Assembly: GCA_947069175.1 (NCBI GenBank)
Contig: CAMTDV010001633.1
Location: 60,742,102-60,806,101, forward strand
Direction: 5' to 3'
Source of the DNA: Scalesia atractyloides
Taxonomy: Eukaryota; Streptophyta; Magnoliopsida; Asterales; Asteraceae
Length of the DNA: 64,000 nt
The notes beneath the pieces were generated by a model that did not search any database, was not told the DNA's origin, and saw only the letters and a list, made by a program, of their open reading frames with translations. Positions 21,640 through 32,194 of this stretch are shown one piece after another (the stretch's first letter is position 1; every line of letters begins with the position of its first letter). A program made the translations under genes and the position numbers.

Positions 21640-23719
21640 TGTCACACCCCAAACGATGGCGGAATCATCAGGGCGCGGCACTAGGCGAACCAGATTGCTC
21701 AAGAGAATCCATAGCGACTATTTTAATGACAATACTTAATAACGCTTAATTTCCATACAATCAAACTAGCATTCATAAACAGTCAAAAAGATTACAATCT
21801 TTTAAACATAAACAAGTTCGACAAATAGATTTCTATTATATTGTTTCTAAGATAACCCTAAATCCATTTGCAGCAAGTAGAATCATCAACCTGCAACATA
21901 CGTTAAAATAATAGTCAATACAAAAATTATTGGCGAGCATACAGATATGATATAATAGATAATAGATAAAATGGTGTCACGAATTTTCCACATACATAAA
22001 CATGATACACAAACATATAAACCAAAGACAAATTTCTCATGCTATACACCTCGAGATGGCAGCGAGTCTTTCCCAGCTAGACCCCAATCGAGTGTAGCCA
22101 ACTATAGTACCATACAAGCTAAGGTGAGTTAACGAAAATGTGTCCTATTTACATGTTCCTCAAACACGTTTTAAATATGTATACACATATATCGCGTGTA
22201 TAAATTAGTTTATTATGCGTGATATGATTAAAACGAATAGTTACACCCAAAAAGTGCTTTAAAGCGAAATGGGTCAAGTATAACTCAAGTGAGTGCGTAA
22301 ACACAGACCACGAGCGAGATGAGTGAGAGAGTGTCGGGTCAGCCTGCGCTAGAATCAAAGTGCATCAGTCTTCCATGTATTGAACAGTCGGAACGGAGAG
22401 TTGTGCGGAACAGTTCATTTCGCACAAAAATGGATTTCGTGCGAAAATGTTTTTTGTGTCCAAACGAGTGTTTCGCGTCTGTCTTCGGAAATCGAGTGTT
22501 CATCCCTCCAACATAGGTTACTGATCAACCTAGCGTCAGAGAGGTCTTTGAGCGAGTGAGTCTCTGTATGAACCGACTGACGTGTAACCAAGTATGGTTC
22601 ACGCGAGCCCGTCCAATCGCACAGTGACTGTTCTTAGCGTCTTGGTGCTTCGGACTAAGACTTCGTCTGAAACAATGTATTTCGAGTCTATTTCGTGAAA
22701 GGTTTCGACAGCGCCTCGTTCACTACTATGAACGAAACATTAGTCGTCTGATCTTTTCGTGTGAAATCGATTGATAAACATTTTGTTAGGATAAACACTT
22801 GGTGAGTTTGAAACAACAAGGTTTCGGGTCTGAGAAGCCAAGGCTAACTCAAACATGCTCGGTTAAGTGCTAAATTCGTAAGAAAATCAGAAAGTTTTAT
22901 GAAAAAGATGAAGGTTTTCGTAAAACAGAGAAGTTTAGAAGAAATCGTAGATAATCTCCTGCAAAATCGTTGTAAAAACCTTTGTGATTCGTGTGAAAAA
23001 CGTAGTTTTCTTACTTGGAACAAAGAGAACCGGGCTGGAGAGCGTTTTGGTGCGGAATGGCAGCAAGTTGGAGTGAATGGTAAAGGGTTATATTTATAGG
23101 CGGAGAGGAATGGAGGTGGTTTGGTGAAATTTTCGTGCGGAAATCCATATTTTCGTGCGAAAAATGCCATTTTCGCACGAAATGTGTCATTTTCGCATGA
23201 AAATGACAATTTCGGGCCAAAAAATGCAGTATTTTCGCACAAAAATATGAATTTTCGTACGAAAATATTTTTTTTTTGAATTCTAATGATTAAAACACGT
23301 ACTTTTTTACAAAAGGAACCTATGCTAGAAAAATTCCTAAAAATTATTAAAAATCCTTTTGTAATGCTTTCGTTCGTATTAGTTAATTGTATTAAGCGTT
23401 GCGTATAAAATGCGATAAAGCGAGTTTTTGAGCGAGAGCGTTGCGAGTATTAAGCGTTTAATAGGCGTCTCAGTTCCCAAGTCCCGAGAGAGTCGCGTTG
23501 TCTAAGCGAGCAGATATACTTGGAAACATCACGCAAAGTTTATAGTATTTAGCGAGTGCGTTATAAGCGTTATGAGGTGCGATGTGGTGTGTTGAAATAG
23601 GCGATGTAGTGCGAAAATATGCGACGTAGCGTAGTAAGAGATATATTTTACATTATGATCTGAATCTCTGGTGCTAGGTGTAACGAGAGTAACGAGTTGC
23701 GAAAATGCGAGTTGTTACA
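21640..23719 (-). mobile_element. Solo LTR of a Ty3/gypsy-type element (2080 bp)
   Basis: On the minus strand it begins TGTAACAACTCGCATTTTCG and ends TTTGGGGTGTGACA, bounded by TG/CA and flanked by perfect 5-bp duplications (ACTAT). No internal region, PBS or pol is present. It is therefore best read as a solo LTR left after recombination. The TGTAACAAC…GGGGTGTGACA style is typical of plant chromovirus (Tekay/Del-like) LTRs. Inside, the phrase TTTTCGTGCGAAAATG and its inverse recur many times (22420-23260), producing meaningless ORFs. A minus-strand TATAAATA occurs at about 23090-23098 and may be the LTR promoter. Confidence 0.8.
22420..23265. repeat. TTTTCGTGCGAAAA inverted words inside the solo LTR
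   Basis: The self-complementary phrase TTTTCGTGCGAAAA (and TTTTCGCACGAAA) appears repeatedly at 22420-22450 and 23125-23265, separated by 10-20 bp. It resembles the CACGGCCCCGTG clustering in the giant LTR in layout though not in sequence. Confidence 0.7.
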
Positions 23720-23724
23720 ACTAT

Positions 23725-24700
23725 AGGCACGTAACTCCAGAGAAGATGTTGAGGGAAACTGAAGACTTTGAAACTGAGTGCCACGAAGATATCTGAGAAT
23801 ACGAAGAACAGCTCCCCAATGAATAGATGTAGGAGCATTTACAAACTGGCTAACCACATGAACAACATGAGCAATATCCGGGTGAGTGACTGTAAGATAA
23901 ACCAAACTGCTTACAATAGTACGATACAGACTTGGATCTGCCAATGGAATACCATCAGTGGGAGAATATCTAGCATTAATCTCAAGAGGAGTGTTTACAG
24001 TTCTGTTATCAGAAAGTCTTGCACGCTGAAACAAATCAGATATATATATATTTTGTCCGAGAAAGGAGGTATCCTTTCTGAGACTGAGCCACCTCAATAC
24101 CCAAAAAATACCGAAGCAGGCCCAAATCCTTCATTGCAAAATAGTGAGCTAAATCACGCTTCAAGGACTCAATACCATCATAATAATCACCAGTAATAAT
24201 CATATCATCCACATATAAAGAAAGAAGAATGCGTCCTGCCCCTGTACATCGAACAAACAATGCTTAATCGTGATTACTGGGAACAAAGCCAAGGGAAGTA
24301 ACCACTGTAGAGAATTTCTCAAACCAAGCACGTGGGGCCTGTTTGAGGCCATATAAAGCTTTTCGAAGCCGACATACCTCACCAGGCTGATGAGCAATTC
24401 TTAGGGGAGGAGTCATGTAGACCTCCTCATGAAGATCACCATTCAGAAAGGCATTTTTGAGATCCATCTGACAAATCTTCCACTGGCGAACAGATGCAAC
24501 AGCTATGAGAGTACGTACGGTAGTCATTTTTGCCACTGGGGAAAATGTCTCCTCATAATCCATACCATACTTTTGTGAGTATCATTTCGCTACAAGTCTA
24601 GCCTTATATCGCTCAATAGACCCATCACACTTTGTTTTTATCTTATATACCCAACCACAACCAATTGTATGCTTACCAGGTGGTAATGGTACCAAATCCC
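23725..24700 (-). pseudogene. Copia reverse transcriptase, disrupted
   Basis: Pieces in order on the minus strand: GCGWVYKIKTKCDGSIERYKA (about 24660-24600), YGMDYEETFSPVAKMTTVRT with MDLKNAFLNGDLHEEVYM (24563-24430), LRKALYGLKQAPRAWFEKF (about 24370-24320), LLSLYVDDMIITG (about 24230-24190), MKDLGLLRYFLGIEVAQS (about 24140-24085) and HPDIAHVVHVVSQFV through LRYLRGT (23900-23780). These are the copia RT palm and connection with the YVDD active site. In-frame stops at about 24585 and 24264 and a frameshift near 24045 inactivate it. Confidence 0.9.
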
Positions 24701-24710
24701 ATGTATGTGT

Positions 24711-26690
24711 CTAATGAAGAGTAGTGAGCTCTTCAGCCATAGCATTCTGCCAAAGAGTATTAGAGGCAGCCTCTCTATACGATTTAGGTTCAGATAGATG
24801 ATGTATATTTGCTATGAAGGAAGCACATGAAGCCGAGTAAGTAGAGTAAGCAAAATCTGGTAGTTTGGTGGACTTACATTCATGAGTAGACCTCCTCGGA
24901 GGTGGAGTTGTCTCAACAGGAACTGTCTTAGGTATAGCCGGACCTGAAGTTCTGTTTGTCGAAGTATGGGTGTCTTGAACTAACTCACCAGGTTCTACTG
25001 GCCCACTAGGTTCAGTAGATGCAGTTGGAATATCAGATGATGCTGATCCATCAGTGTCACAAGCAAAAGGATCAATATTCAGGAGATCCGACTCTGTTAC
25101 ATTATGTGATTTGGATGGAATCGAATAGAAAGGAATAAGCTCGAGAAAGATAACATGCCTCGAAACATATAACTTCTTACTTACAGGATCAAAACAACGA
25201 TATCCTTTTTGTCCAGTGCCATAACCTTTCGGACCACCGGCATAACCCAAGAATAAACATAAGGCTGAGTTATTTGACAATTTGTCTCGTACAACATGTG
25301 GACGAAGAACAAAGCAAGTACATCCAAAAACCCTTAATTCATCGTAATTTGGGAGTTCACCGTATAGTTTTTCAAATAGAGACATCCCAGAATTATGAGC
25401 AGTAGGAATCCGATTAATCACATGTTGTGCAGTTAAGAGTGCTTCCCCCAAAAAAACAATCAGAACTTCAGAGGATAGAAAAAACGAGCGAGCAGTTTCC
25501 ATAAGATGACGATGTTTCCTTTCAGCGACACCGTTCTGCTGAGGAGTGTCGGTACAAGACACCTGGTGTATTGTACCATCGGATGCAAGTAACTGACTAT
25601 AATCATTTGATGTGTATTCACCCCCTAAGTCACACCTGAAACACTTTATCACAACCGAATGTTGTGTCTTAACATAGGCTCGAAAGTTTTTATAAATACC
25701 AAAGAACTCAGATCTACGTTTCATAAGATACACCCATGTATAACGAGTATTATTATCTATAAATGACACATAATAAACCAACCCACCCTTAGTGGAAACT
25801 GGTGACGGGCCCCACACATCAGAATGCATCACATCAAAAGGAGCTACAGAACGAGAGATACTTTTTTCAAAAGGCAAAGCAGAAAACTTAGCAAGTTTGC
25901 AACCACTACAATCAGAAATATCACAAGTGTTTAATTGACCCAAAGCACCTGTAGAAACCAAAAACCGAAGACGCGATGCTGACACATGTCCCAAACGAGA
26001 ATGCCACCGATAAAAATCAGGAGACGAACAACTCAAGCGGAAGGAAGACAAGTCAACACTAGAAGTAGCAACACTGGTTTCTTTGAGACCATCCAAAACA
26101 TAAAGTTCACCAACCCTACGACCGGTCCCAATCACCTTAGAACGTGAGTACATAACACAACAGACAGAATCCAAAAAGAACACCCAGTGACCAGATTTGC
26201 ACAGCTGACTAACCGATACAAGGTTTAAAGCAAGATTTGGAATATAATAGACATTAGTGAGAGAAATATGTGAAGTAACAACAGATCCAACATCTTTTAT
26301 TGGCATCGATGTAGCACTAGCAGACATAACCGATACAGATGAACCAGATGCCAAAGATACAAATGATGACAAGTAAGGTGACATATGATGAGATGCTCCA
26401 GAATCTAAAATCCAAATAGATTGAGGAATACCTGAGGTACTAGACGAAGACATTCCTGAATTTATAAATAACCTGAATTTCTCATAAACATGAGAATTTG
26501 AAACGGGCATTAGAACAGGACCAAAAGGAGCATTCATATTTGAAAAGGGTTGTCGTTGTTGTGTTCTCTTGTTAAGCAACAATGGACATTGAGACTTCCA
26601 ATGATTTTTCTCTTTGCAATATGCACGTTGATTGAAAGCAACTTTAGAAGCATGTGCAGAGATGAGAGAATCATCCATATTATCAACCAA
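24711..26690 (-). CDS. Copia protease-integrase polyprotein fragment (659 aa)
   Basis: Long intact segment of a copia polyprotein. Residues 22-37 are a damaged zinc knuckle (AYCKEKNHWKSQC, first Cys replaced). Residues 93-103 hold the protease active site WILDSGASHHM. FYRWHSRLGHVSASRL (about 229-245) and the CSGCKLAK finger form the GAG-pre-integrase His-Cys motif. The integrase core runs from about 285 to 405, with DVMHSDVWGPSP (Asp), FIDNNTRYTWVY (Asp) and DTPQQNGVAERKHRHL (Glu), then LRVFGCTCFVLRPH and FLGYAGGPKGY. It ends at a stop just before the RT N-terminus, which continues in the same direction. Other copia elements read through here, so the stop is probably a mutation. The first Met at 26690 may not be the original start, since gag is missing. 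Confidence 0.9.
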   Translation of the reverse strand: MVDNMDDSLISAHASKVAFNQRAYCKEKNHWKSQCPLLLNKRTQQRQPFSNMNAPFGPVLMPVSNSHVYEKFRLFINSGMSSSSTSGIPQSIWILDSGASHHMSPYLSSFVSLASGSSVSVMSASATSMPIKDVGSVVTSHISLTNVYYIPNLALNLVSVSQLCKSGHWVFFLDSVCCVMYSRSKVIGTGRRVGELYVLDGLKETSVATSSVDLSSFRLSCSSPDFYRWHSRLGHVSASRLRFLVSTGALGQLNTCDISDCSGCKLAKFSALPFEKSISRSVAPFDVMHSDVWGPSPVSTKGGLVYYVSFIDNNTRYTWVYLMKRRSEFFGIYKNFRAYVKTQHSVVIKCFRCDLGGEYTSNDYSQLLASDGTIHQVSCTDTPQQNGVAERKHRHLMETARSFFLSSEVLIVFLGEALLTAQHVINRIPTAHNSGMSLFEKLYGELPNYDELRVFGCTCFVLRPHVVRDKLSNNSALCLFLGYAGGPKGYGTGQKGYRCFDPVSKKLYVSRHVIFLELIPFYSIPSKSHNVTESDLLNIDPFACDTDGSASSDIPTASTEPSGPVEPGELVQDTHTSTNRTSGPAIPKTVPVETTPPPRRSTHECKSTKLPDFAYSTYSASCASFIANIHHLSEPKSYREAASNTLWQNAMAEELTTLH

Positions 26691-27368
26691 TTATAAAACA
26701 CAAATCAACTCGAATCCCGAGAGATGAAGCCAATCAAGTCAAACAAATCCAAACCACCTTTTCTCCCAACTAACTTTTCTTCAACAAAGCCAAAACTAAC
26801 TTATTGTCAAACAAACTTTTCTCTAAGAACAACTTTTCGCAGTAGTGAACAAAGCCAAATCGAACCCAAACGAAAGCAGTGATAGTGCCAGAATACAAGC
26901 CCACCAACAAAATACAAACCCAACAACAAACTCAACAAAATTCGAACTAAACAGTCATAAAGGAAATCACAAAAATAAAAATTAATACCCAAAATCAATC
27001 TACCAAGACTAATGCATCCACCAAAATATATAATGCCACCAAAATTATTAATCCACCAATTATAATGCCACCAAAATTATTAATCCACCACATCCAAATC
27101 TGTTTTATAATCACGGCACAGTCATCAATCTTCACTTGAATTGCATTAGAAAAGAAGCTATTCTTTTATTCCTTCCAATATTTCTAGAACAATTTGTATA
27201 ATAATAATTAATAGCATCAACAAACCTTGGGTGGTGTACTAAACAAGTTGGCGGCTGAAGCTTCTATTCCCCAAAACACTATATCCAAATCAAAATTAAT
27301 AAAGCATTGATCATCAAATCAATATCGCATTCTCGATCACCAAATCAATGTAGCATGGATCGAATAAA
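26691..27368 (-). other. Residual 5' leader of the copia element, gag absent
   Basis: Between the pol ORF and the PBS there is no gag (UBN2-type) coding sequence. The DNA is AT-rich and includes a 32-bp tandem pair (AATGCCACCAAAATTATTAA, about 27028-27095). The lack of the about 250-codon gag suggests an internal deletion. Confidence 0.6.
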
Positions 27369-27380
27369 GCTTTGATGCCA
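27369..27380 (-). other. Copia primer-binding site (initiator tRNA-Met)
   Basis: On the minus strand TGGCATCAAAGC, against the usual copia PBS TGGTATCAGAGC (two differences). It lies directly inside the 5' LTR end ...ATTAACA. Confidence 0.8.
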
Positions 27381-27540
27381 TGTTAATTGATAAACATGTA
27401 CAAAGAAAAGTGGCTAGGGTTTATTCAATAGAAAAGTGAAATCATTACATATGAAAGGGACATAAACATTATATAGCCGGGTTACAGGCTTACTAGCTAA
27501 CAGGCCAAAGCCCAAAGTAAACTAATCTTCATTATATATT
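27381..27540 (-). repeat. 5' LTR of the copia element
   Basis: It begins TGTTAATTGATAAACATGTA and matches the 3' LTR up to ACTAATCTTC at 27530. The last few bases of the LTR may lie beyond the hAT insertion, where TATATATTTATGCTTCA (28670 on) resembles the other LTR's TTTATTATGCTAAACA. The hAT element therefore probably inserted near the LTR terminus. Confidence 0.75.
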
Positions 27541-27544
27541 TAGA

Positions 27545-27840
27545 GATGGGCATAAAAACCGGTTCCGAACCCGAACTAGTAGAACCGAACTGGAACCGGT
27601 TCCAGTTCCTACCCGACATTAAGTAGAACCGGTTCTGGGTTCAAAATACCCGTTGGTTCCAACCCGGTTCCACAATTTTACCATTTGAATCGGGTAGTAA
27701 CCGGTTCCTAACCGTACCCGGTTCCTACCCGTACCCGGTTTTACTAGTACCCGGTTCCATCAGTACCCGGAAATGCAGTTCTAGAAGGAACCGGTTATAC
27801 CGTTAAAATGTTACCGTTGGAACCGGTTATAGCCGAAAAA
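27545..27840. repeat. Left subterminal AACCGGTTCC repeat block
   Basis: About a dozen copies of ACCGGTTCC/GGAACCGGTT, both orientations, with CCCGTACCCGGTT variants. A matching block lies at 28300-28645. In hAT elements such subterminal motifs bind the transposase; the palindrome here could be the target of the encoded BED finger (inference). Confidence 0.85.
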
Positions 27841-27937
27841 ATGGAGACTAACGATAGAAAGAAACACAAAAATAACAAACACAATAGAAAGAAACATTAC
27901 ACAAACTTTATTAAAACACCAAACCAAACGGGTTACA

Positions 27938-28183
27938 TCAAACATTTGAAGAACCGGTGCCGGAACCTTCTCCCGTCTCATTTTTCTTTGCCTTCGTCAC
28001 TGGGCAATGCCGCTCAGTGTGTTTCTTAAGGGTTGAGTTGGCTGCGGCCTTCATAAATTTTCCGCAAGCTTTGCATCTAGCCATCTCGTGGCTGTCGGAC
28101 ATTAAACAGAGATCAAAATTCTTCCATATAGCTGGGTTTCTTTTCGTCTCTAAGACCGTAACAACTTCTTCGTTGCATGCCAT
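27938..28183 (-). CDS. BED-type zinc finger protein, 81 aa, in the hAT element
   Basis: 81 residues. A BED finger covers about residues 18-62: W20 and F23 of the aromatic N-terminal motif (AIWKNFDLCL), C37-x2-C40 (ARCKACGKF), then H55 and C60 (LKKHTERHC) as the remaining zinc ligands. In plant hAT transposases this domain forms the N-terminus and binds the element ends. The Gly/Ser-rich tail ends in a stop with no sign of DUF4413, catalytic or hATC domains downstream. Upstream on the minus strand a TATA box and about 90 nt of C/A-rich leader precede the ATG, which starts in TACCTATGGC. The frame is intact and may encode a stand-alone binding protein; it could also be the first exon of a lost gene. 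Confidence 0.75.
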   Translation of the reverse strand: MACNEEVVTVLETKRNPAIWKNFDLCLMSDSHEMARCKACGKFMKAAANSTLKKHTERHCPVTKAKKNETGEGSGTGSSNV

Positions 28184-28269
28184 AGGTATTTTGCAAGATT
28201 TTAGAAGATGATTGAGTTTGTAAGTTGATGATGGTGAGTGTTAAGTTTTGAAATGGAAGTAGGGAGGGG

Positions 28270-28279
28270 TTTATATAAA
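28270..28279 (-). promoter_or_regulatory. TATA box of the BED-finger gene
   Basis: On the minus strand TTTATATAAAC, about 90 nt before the ATG at 28183, followed by a CCCTCCCTACTTCC leader. It lies between the subterminal repeats and the ORF. Confidence 0.55.
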
Positions 28280-29048
28280 AAAAAACCGATTTCGACTGCC
28301 AGGAACCGGTTCCCAACGGTAACATTTATCAGGAACCGGTTCTGAACAGTAAAAGTCAGATTTTCGACTGTCAGGAACCGGTTCTAAACAGTAAAAGTCA
28401 GATTTCGACTGTCAGGAACCGGTTCTAAACAGTAAAAAAGTCGGGTTTACTGTCAGGAACCGGTTCCACACAGGAACCGGTTCCACACCATACCCGGTTC
28501 CATAATACCCGTACCCGGTTCTACACGGTTCCATATTCTTAGGTGTGAACCCGGGTAGGAACTGGACCCGGTTCCACACCATACCCGGTTCCAATGACAT
28601 CCAAGCAGAACCGGTTCTGGGTTGGAACCGGTTCCGGGTAATAATAAAACCCGATTATGCCCATCTCTATATATATTTATGCTTCATAATGCCCATTGGT
28701 ATCTTTATTATGCAATGTAAAAAAAACAACAATTGTATTAGTGGTATCTACTTTTAAATGGTCTTTTAGTTCCTGTTAGATGTTCTTACATGTTCTAATG
28801 AACTTAGTATTTTTATTCAATAGTGGATTTTGCGTTGCACTATAGTTGACTTACGTGGCAGTGATGCTAAGTATAATACAAAATTTCTAAGGCGCATATT
28901 GTTGACTACTGTAGTTGACTTCCGTGGAGGTGAAAAAAGATTTATTGCTGATGCATTTGTAAGTTCAATAATCTTGAAGTGGCTTTCAACCTGTGTAGTT
29001 ATATTTCTTTTAGTTAAATCACCAAACCTAGCCCATTTAATCCGTTAC

Positions 29049-29126
29049 AGATAAAAAGTAAAAACATAATCTAAATCGACCAATTATAGATAAAAAGTAA
29101 AGATATAACCTAAATCAACTCATTTA
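29049..29126 (+). repeat. 39-bp tandem duplication
   Basis: AGATAAAAAGTAAAAACATA…CTAAATCGACCAATTAT at 29049 is repeated from 29088 with a few changes. Confidence 0.75.
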
Positions 29127-29903
29127 CATATAGGTGAGTTTGAAAATGCCACCTCTAATACAACTAAATGTGAAATTAGGTACCTTTGGCTATTGTTTTT
29201 ATCTCAAGATACCTAATATCATTTTTTCCTTGCTCTCTAAAATAGACACCAAAAACCACTCTTAGAGTTAGTGCATATAGACATTTTCGTATTAAAGTAA
29301 AAGAAAGATGCATTACGCTTTGATGGAAAAAGATTTGAATGGGATTTTCATCAAGAGTAGTATTCGGTCATCGCTGCTGAATCTGATTATCTATACTCAA
29401 ATAATTTTCCACATCTTCATCGTATTTGTTTCATACCGAACATCAGGCTTTGTGGTTTCAAAATCTTGATTTTATTTGTTTGGTACCATACAATACCCTT
29501 TTGTTGTGATCTCGGTTCCGAATTGTATGCTTGATTTTCTTGACAATTGAATTGAAAGGGCTTCATGTTTGAAGAGAAAATCTAAACTTTGATCAGAATC
29601 TTTGCAAAACAAGTTTGGCTACTAAATTTAATGCGTTATGATTTACGATATTAACAATACAGATTAGGGGTAAACAATTTTGGTGACGTCGAATTATCCC
29701 ATATATGGTTACCATTTTTTAATGCTTATTGTTAATCCCAATATGTTCCAAGCACATGTTAATCCTCAAATATGTATGTTTGAAAAATATGTTTTGTCGC
29801 AAAAAGTTCACGTTAGCTTTTTGGGTATCTTTTGCAAGTACACTATTCGATCAAACCAACGCAAGCCACTATCATGTAATAATGGGTTGTAAATGAATTT
29901 AAC

Positions 29904-29921
29904 ATATATATATATATATAT
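29904..29921. repeat. (AT)n microsatellite
   Basis: An uninterrupted TA/AT dinucleotide run. Confidence 0.9.
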
Positions 29922-30811
29922 TGACCTGAACTTAGAAATACGAATCAGTACATTGTAATTGCTTTAAAATGATTGTGAGTGTGATTTGTACTATCTTCAA
30001 TATGTAGTTGTAAAATATAATTATGTATTTCATGTACATGACTATATGTTATAACATATACCACTAATCTAAGAACCACATAGGAATAAAAAACAAATTT
30101 CCTTACTAGAGAGTCCTTGCCAGTTTCATTTGACCAACATATGTGGTCTTCACATGGAAATAAGCTATTGAAATCACACTCTGAGTAGGCCTATGTGTTT
30201 GGTTGCTAAATTCAAATTACAGTTTTTTAGGAAGCAGCAATTGTCCATAAATGAGTAATAATAATTAACATTCCGTCGCAACGTACGGGTTAAAGTCAAC
30301 TCGTGTTTAGACATTACTAAGCTAAGTTAAGCAAGTCTCATTATGACTTCTCTACCCAACGTCACAATCGACATGCAATTTGCTTTACTAGCATACAATT
30401 ACATATTCTCAACTCGTTTATTTATCATGATTGTAATCATATAAATCGTACTTCATAAAACATATGAATCATACTTCATTTCATCTCCTCTAACTTGTTT
30501 ATTTTTTATGATTGCAAGTTATGGTTCAAAAAACTTGTTTATTTATAAGTCCGTGTCAATAACCTTAAACATTCTGATACATGCCTTTGGCCCTCACACT
30601 CCAAGTCCTCATGCAAAATGTTACTCATATGATTAGTCTTCATTATGTCATTTTAATAGTTAGTTATTGTTAATACATTGTAATTTGGTCAAAGTAGGTG
30701 TAGTAGTTATCTCCATTATTTTAGGAAGTAATGGATCACTTAGATAGTAGGTTGTTTGTTATCATTTTATTCTTTATTGTAAGTTCCGAATTGTTACGTG
30801 TATGAATGAAA

Positions 30812-31250
30812 TGTAAGATTAAATATATTATGATTATAATATTTAGTCATGTAACCATTATAATCATTTATATTATATAAGATCAAAATATATTAAACCT
30901 ATTATATATTAGTTGGTAATTGTTGATGGACTATATTACCCTTATTAACTAATCAGGTTTTTTTCTGGATGTATATATAAGAAGATAACTAGAGAAGTAA
31001 AATGTTAGACAATAATCATAACATCATAATCATCAAATTCGTCTCTTTCACTACCTCTCTCTCTAACCGAATCCATCCCTAGAATTTGGTCTCACCATCA
31101 TAACTTTACACCCTAAGGAGGAACCATATCATCCTGACAAGTGTGTCAAACTCCATGGTTGCGTCTCTGATTGGATTCTCTGTTGGTCTGTCTGCTGTAA
31201 CAAGTATTTCATTTATGTTTTCCATTATGTTTAAACAGAACTGATCAACA
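30812..31250 (+). repeat. 5' LTR of the second copia element
   Basis: Starts TGTAAGATTAAATATATTAT and ends about CAGAACTGATCAACA. It contains TGTATATATAAGAAG as a likely TATA box (about 30969-30980) and CTCTCTCTAACCG downstream. It aligns along its length with 36999-37435, with scattered differences. Confidence 0.9.
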
Positions 31251-31252
31251 TG

Positions 31253-31264
31253 TTGTATCAGAGC
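31253..31264 (+). other. Copia primer-binding site (initiator tRNA-Met)
   Basis: TTGTATCAGAGC, one change from TGGTATCAGAGC, lies just after the 5' LTR. Confidence 0.8.
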
Positions 31265-31779
31265 ATATGTTGATAAATCAATTCTGTTTGTATCCATGAA
31301 TCTGGAATAAGAATCTGGAAAACAAATTTTTTGAAAACCTAATAAAATTCGGATTACTGTTCCGAAATAACATAAATGTGTGAGTTAAAATTCGGATCTT
31401 ATATTTATTGAATAAATCATTGTTCCGAAGTTCAATATGTTAAACATTGTTCCGAAATCTGCATAATGTGTTAAAGTTTCAGTTTTCGGATTCCAGATGG
31501 TATTTTATTTTTTAGGGTTCGTCATAATGTTCTTAAGAATATCCAAAAATTTCCCTTATTTTGGAATGAATTTCGGATTATTTTTTATCAATTTTATCTA
31601 ATTAAAGTTTTCGAAATATGCTATTATTATAAATGGATATTATTTTTGAAATAATTAGATAAACCTAATTAGCATTAAAACAGGAAACTCAATCCCATGA
31701 TCCCTTAATTTTCGGATTTTCAAACTTATCACAATTAACTGCCGTAATTAAGGGAATTCGATTCTTGAAGAACACATCT

Positions 31780-32015
31780 CGGATAGAACCGAAACTCATT
31801 CGAAATTAACATTTCGGACATATCTGAAACTCATTTGAAATCATCAATTTTGGACAGATCCGAAACTCATTCGAAATCACAATTTGGGCTAATTCAAAAT
31901 CTCATCCGAAACTCATTCGAAATTACACAATTCGCATAAATCCGAAACTTATTCGAAATCATCAATTTCGGATGAATCCAAAATCTAACTTATTCGAAAT
32001 AACAAATGTTCTCGA
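31780..32015 (+). repeat. Tandem CCGAAACTCATTCGAAAT repeats in the copia leader
   Basis: About six degenerate copies of a roughly 40-bp unit with core GAAACTCATTCGAAAT, each preceded by ATTTCGGA-like sequence. They sit in the untranslated leader between PBS and gag. Confidence 0.75.
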
Positions 32016-32194
32016 AATGTCAAGATTTATCCTAAATCTCATTACTGCATTAGTTTATTATTGTGAATTAAATTTCAGTTCGATCCGCGCTAACAGGTGG
32101 TTTGCTATTAAACAATTGATTTTGTAAACACTTAATTAATCAGAATCAGATTACTTTTCACAAAACCAAATAGCTTAACTTGAATGAGCTTCTG

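Larger units (their letters stand above)
20987..27540 (-). mobile_element. Ty1/copia element, gag-deleted, with nested solo LTR
   Basis: Short LTRs of about 160 bp lie at 20987-21152 and from 27381. A primer-binding site (27369-27380) and a polypurine tract (about 21153-21167) are in the right places for minus orientation. The order from high to low coordinates is PBS, zinc-knuckle remnant-protease-integrase (26690-24711), reverse transcriptase (24700-23725), RNase H (21639-21173). A 2.08-kb solo LTR (21640-23719) interrupts the RNase H region. Between PBS and pol there are only about 680 bp, so most of gag is missing. Stops and frameshifts in RT make it inactive. Confidence 0.9.
27541..28669 (-). 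mobile_element. Non-autonomous hAT element carrying a BED-finger gene
   Basis: The ends are TAGAGATGGGCATAA and the exact inverse TTATGCCCATCTCTA. The flanking 8 bp TATATATT (27533-27540 and 28670-28677) is a perfect target duplication of hAT length. Subterminal regions at both ends are filled with GGAACCGGTTCC palindromes and CCCGGTTC words. The interior has one short minus-strand transcription unit for a BED zinc finger and no catalytic transposase domain or hATC dimerisation domain. It is therefore a deletion derivative of an autonomous hAT element, or an element that keeps only the DNA-binding part. Confidence 0.9.
28678..30806. other. Intergenic DNA
   Basis: AT-rich with no supported gene. 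It includes a 39-bp tandem pair (29049-29126), an (AT)n tract (29904-29921) and, at about 30270-30300, the phrase CCGTCGCAACGTACGGG. That phrase resembles the GC-rich phrase near the Helitron-like end at 46.8 kb, but no terminus can be defined. Confidence 0.4.

Noticed and set aside
22844..23242. 132-residue ORF with repeated FARK/HENF phrases
   Set aside because: It is a translation of the repeated TTTTCGTGCGAAAA phrase within the solo LTR, with no domain.
27541..28669. Element first considered a satellite because of dense ACCGGTT words
   Set aside because: Exact terminal inverse repeats and an exact 8-bp target duplication identify it as a single hAT insertion.
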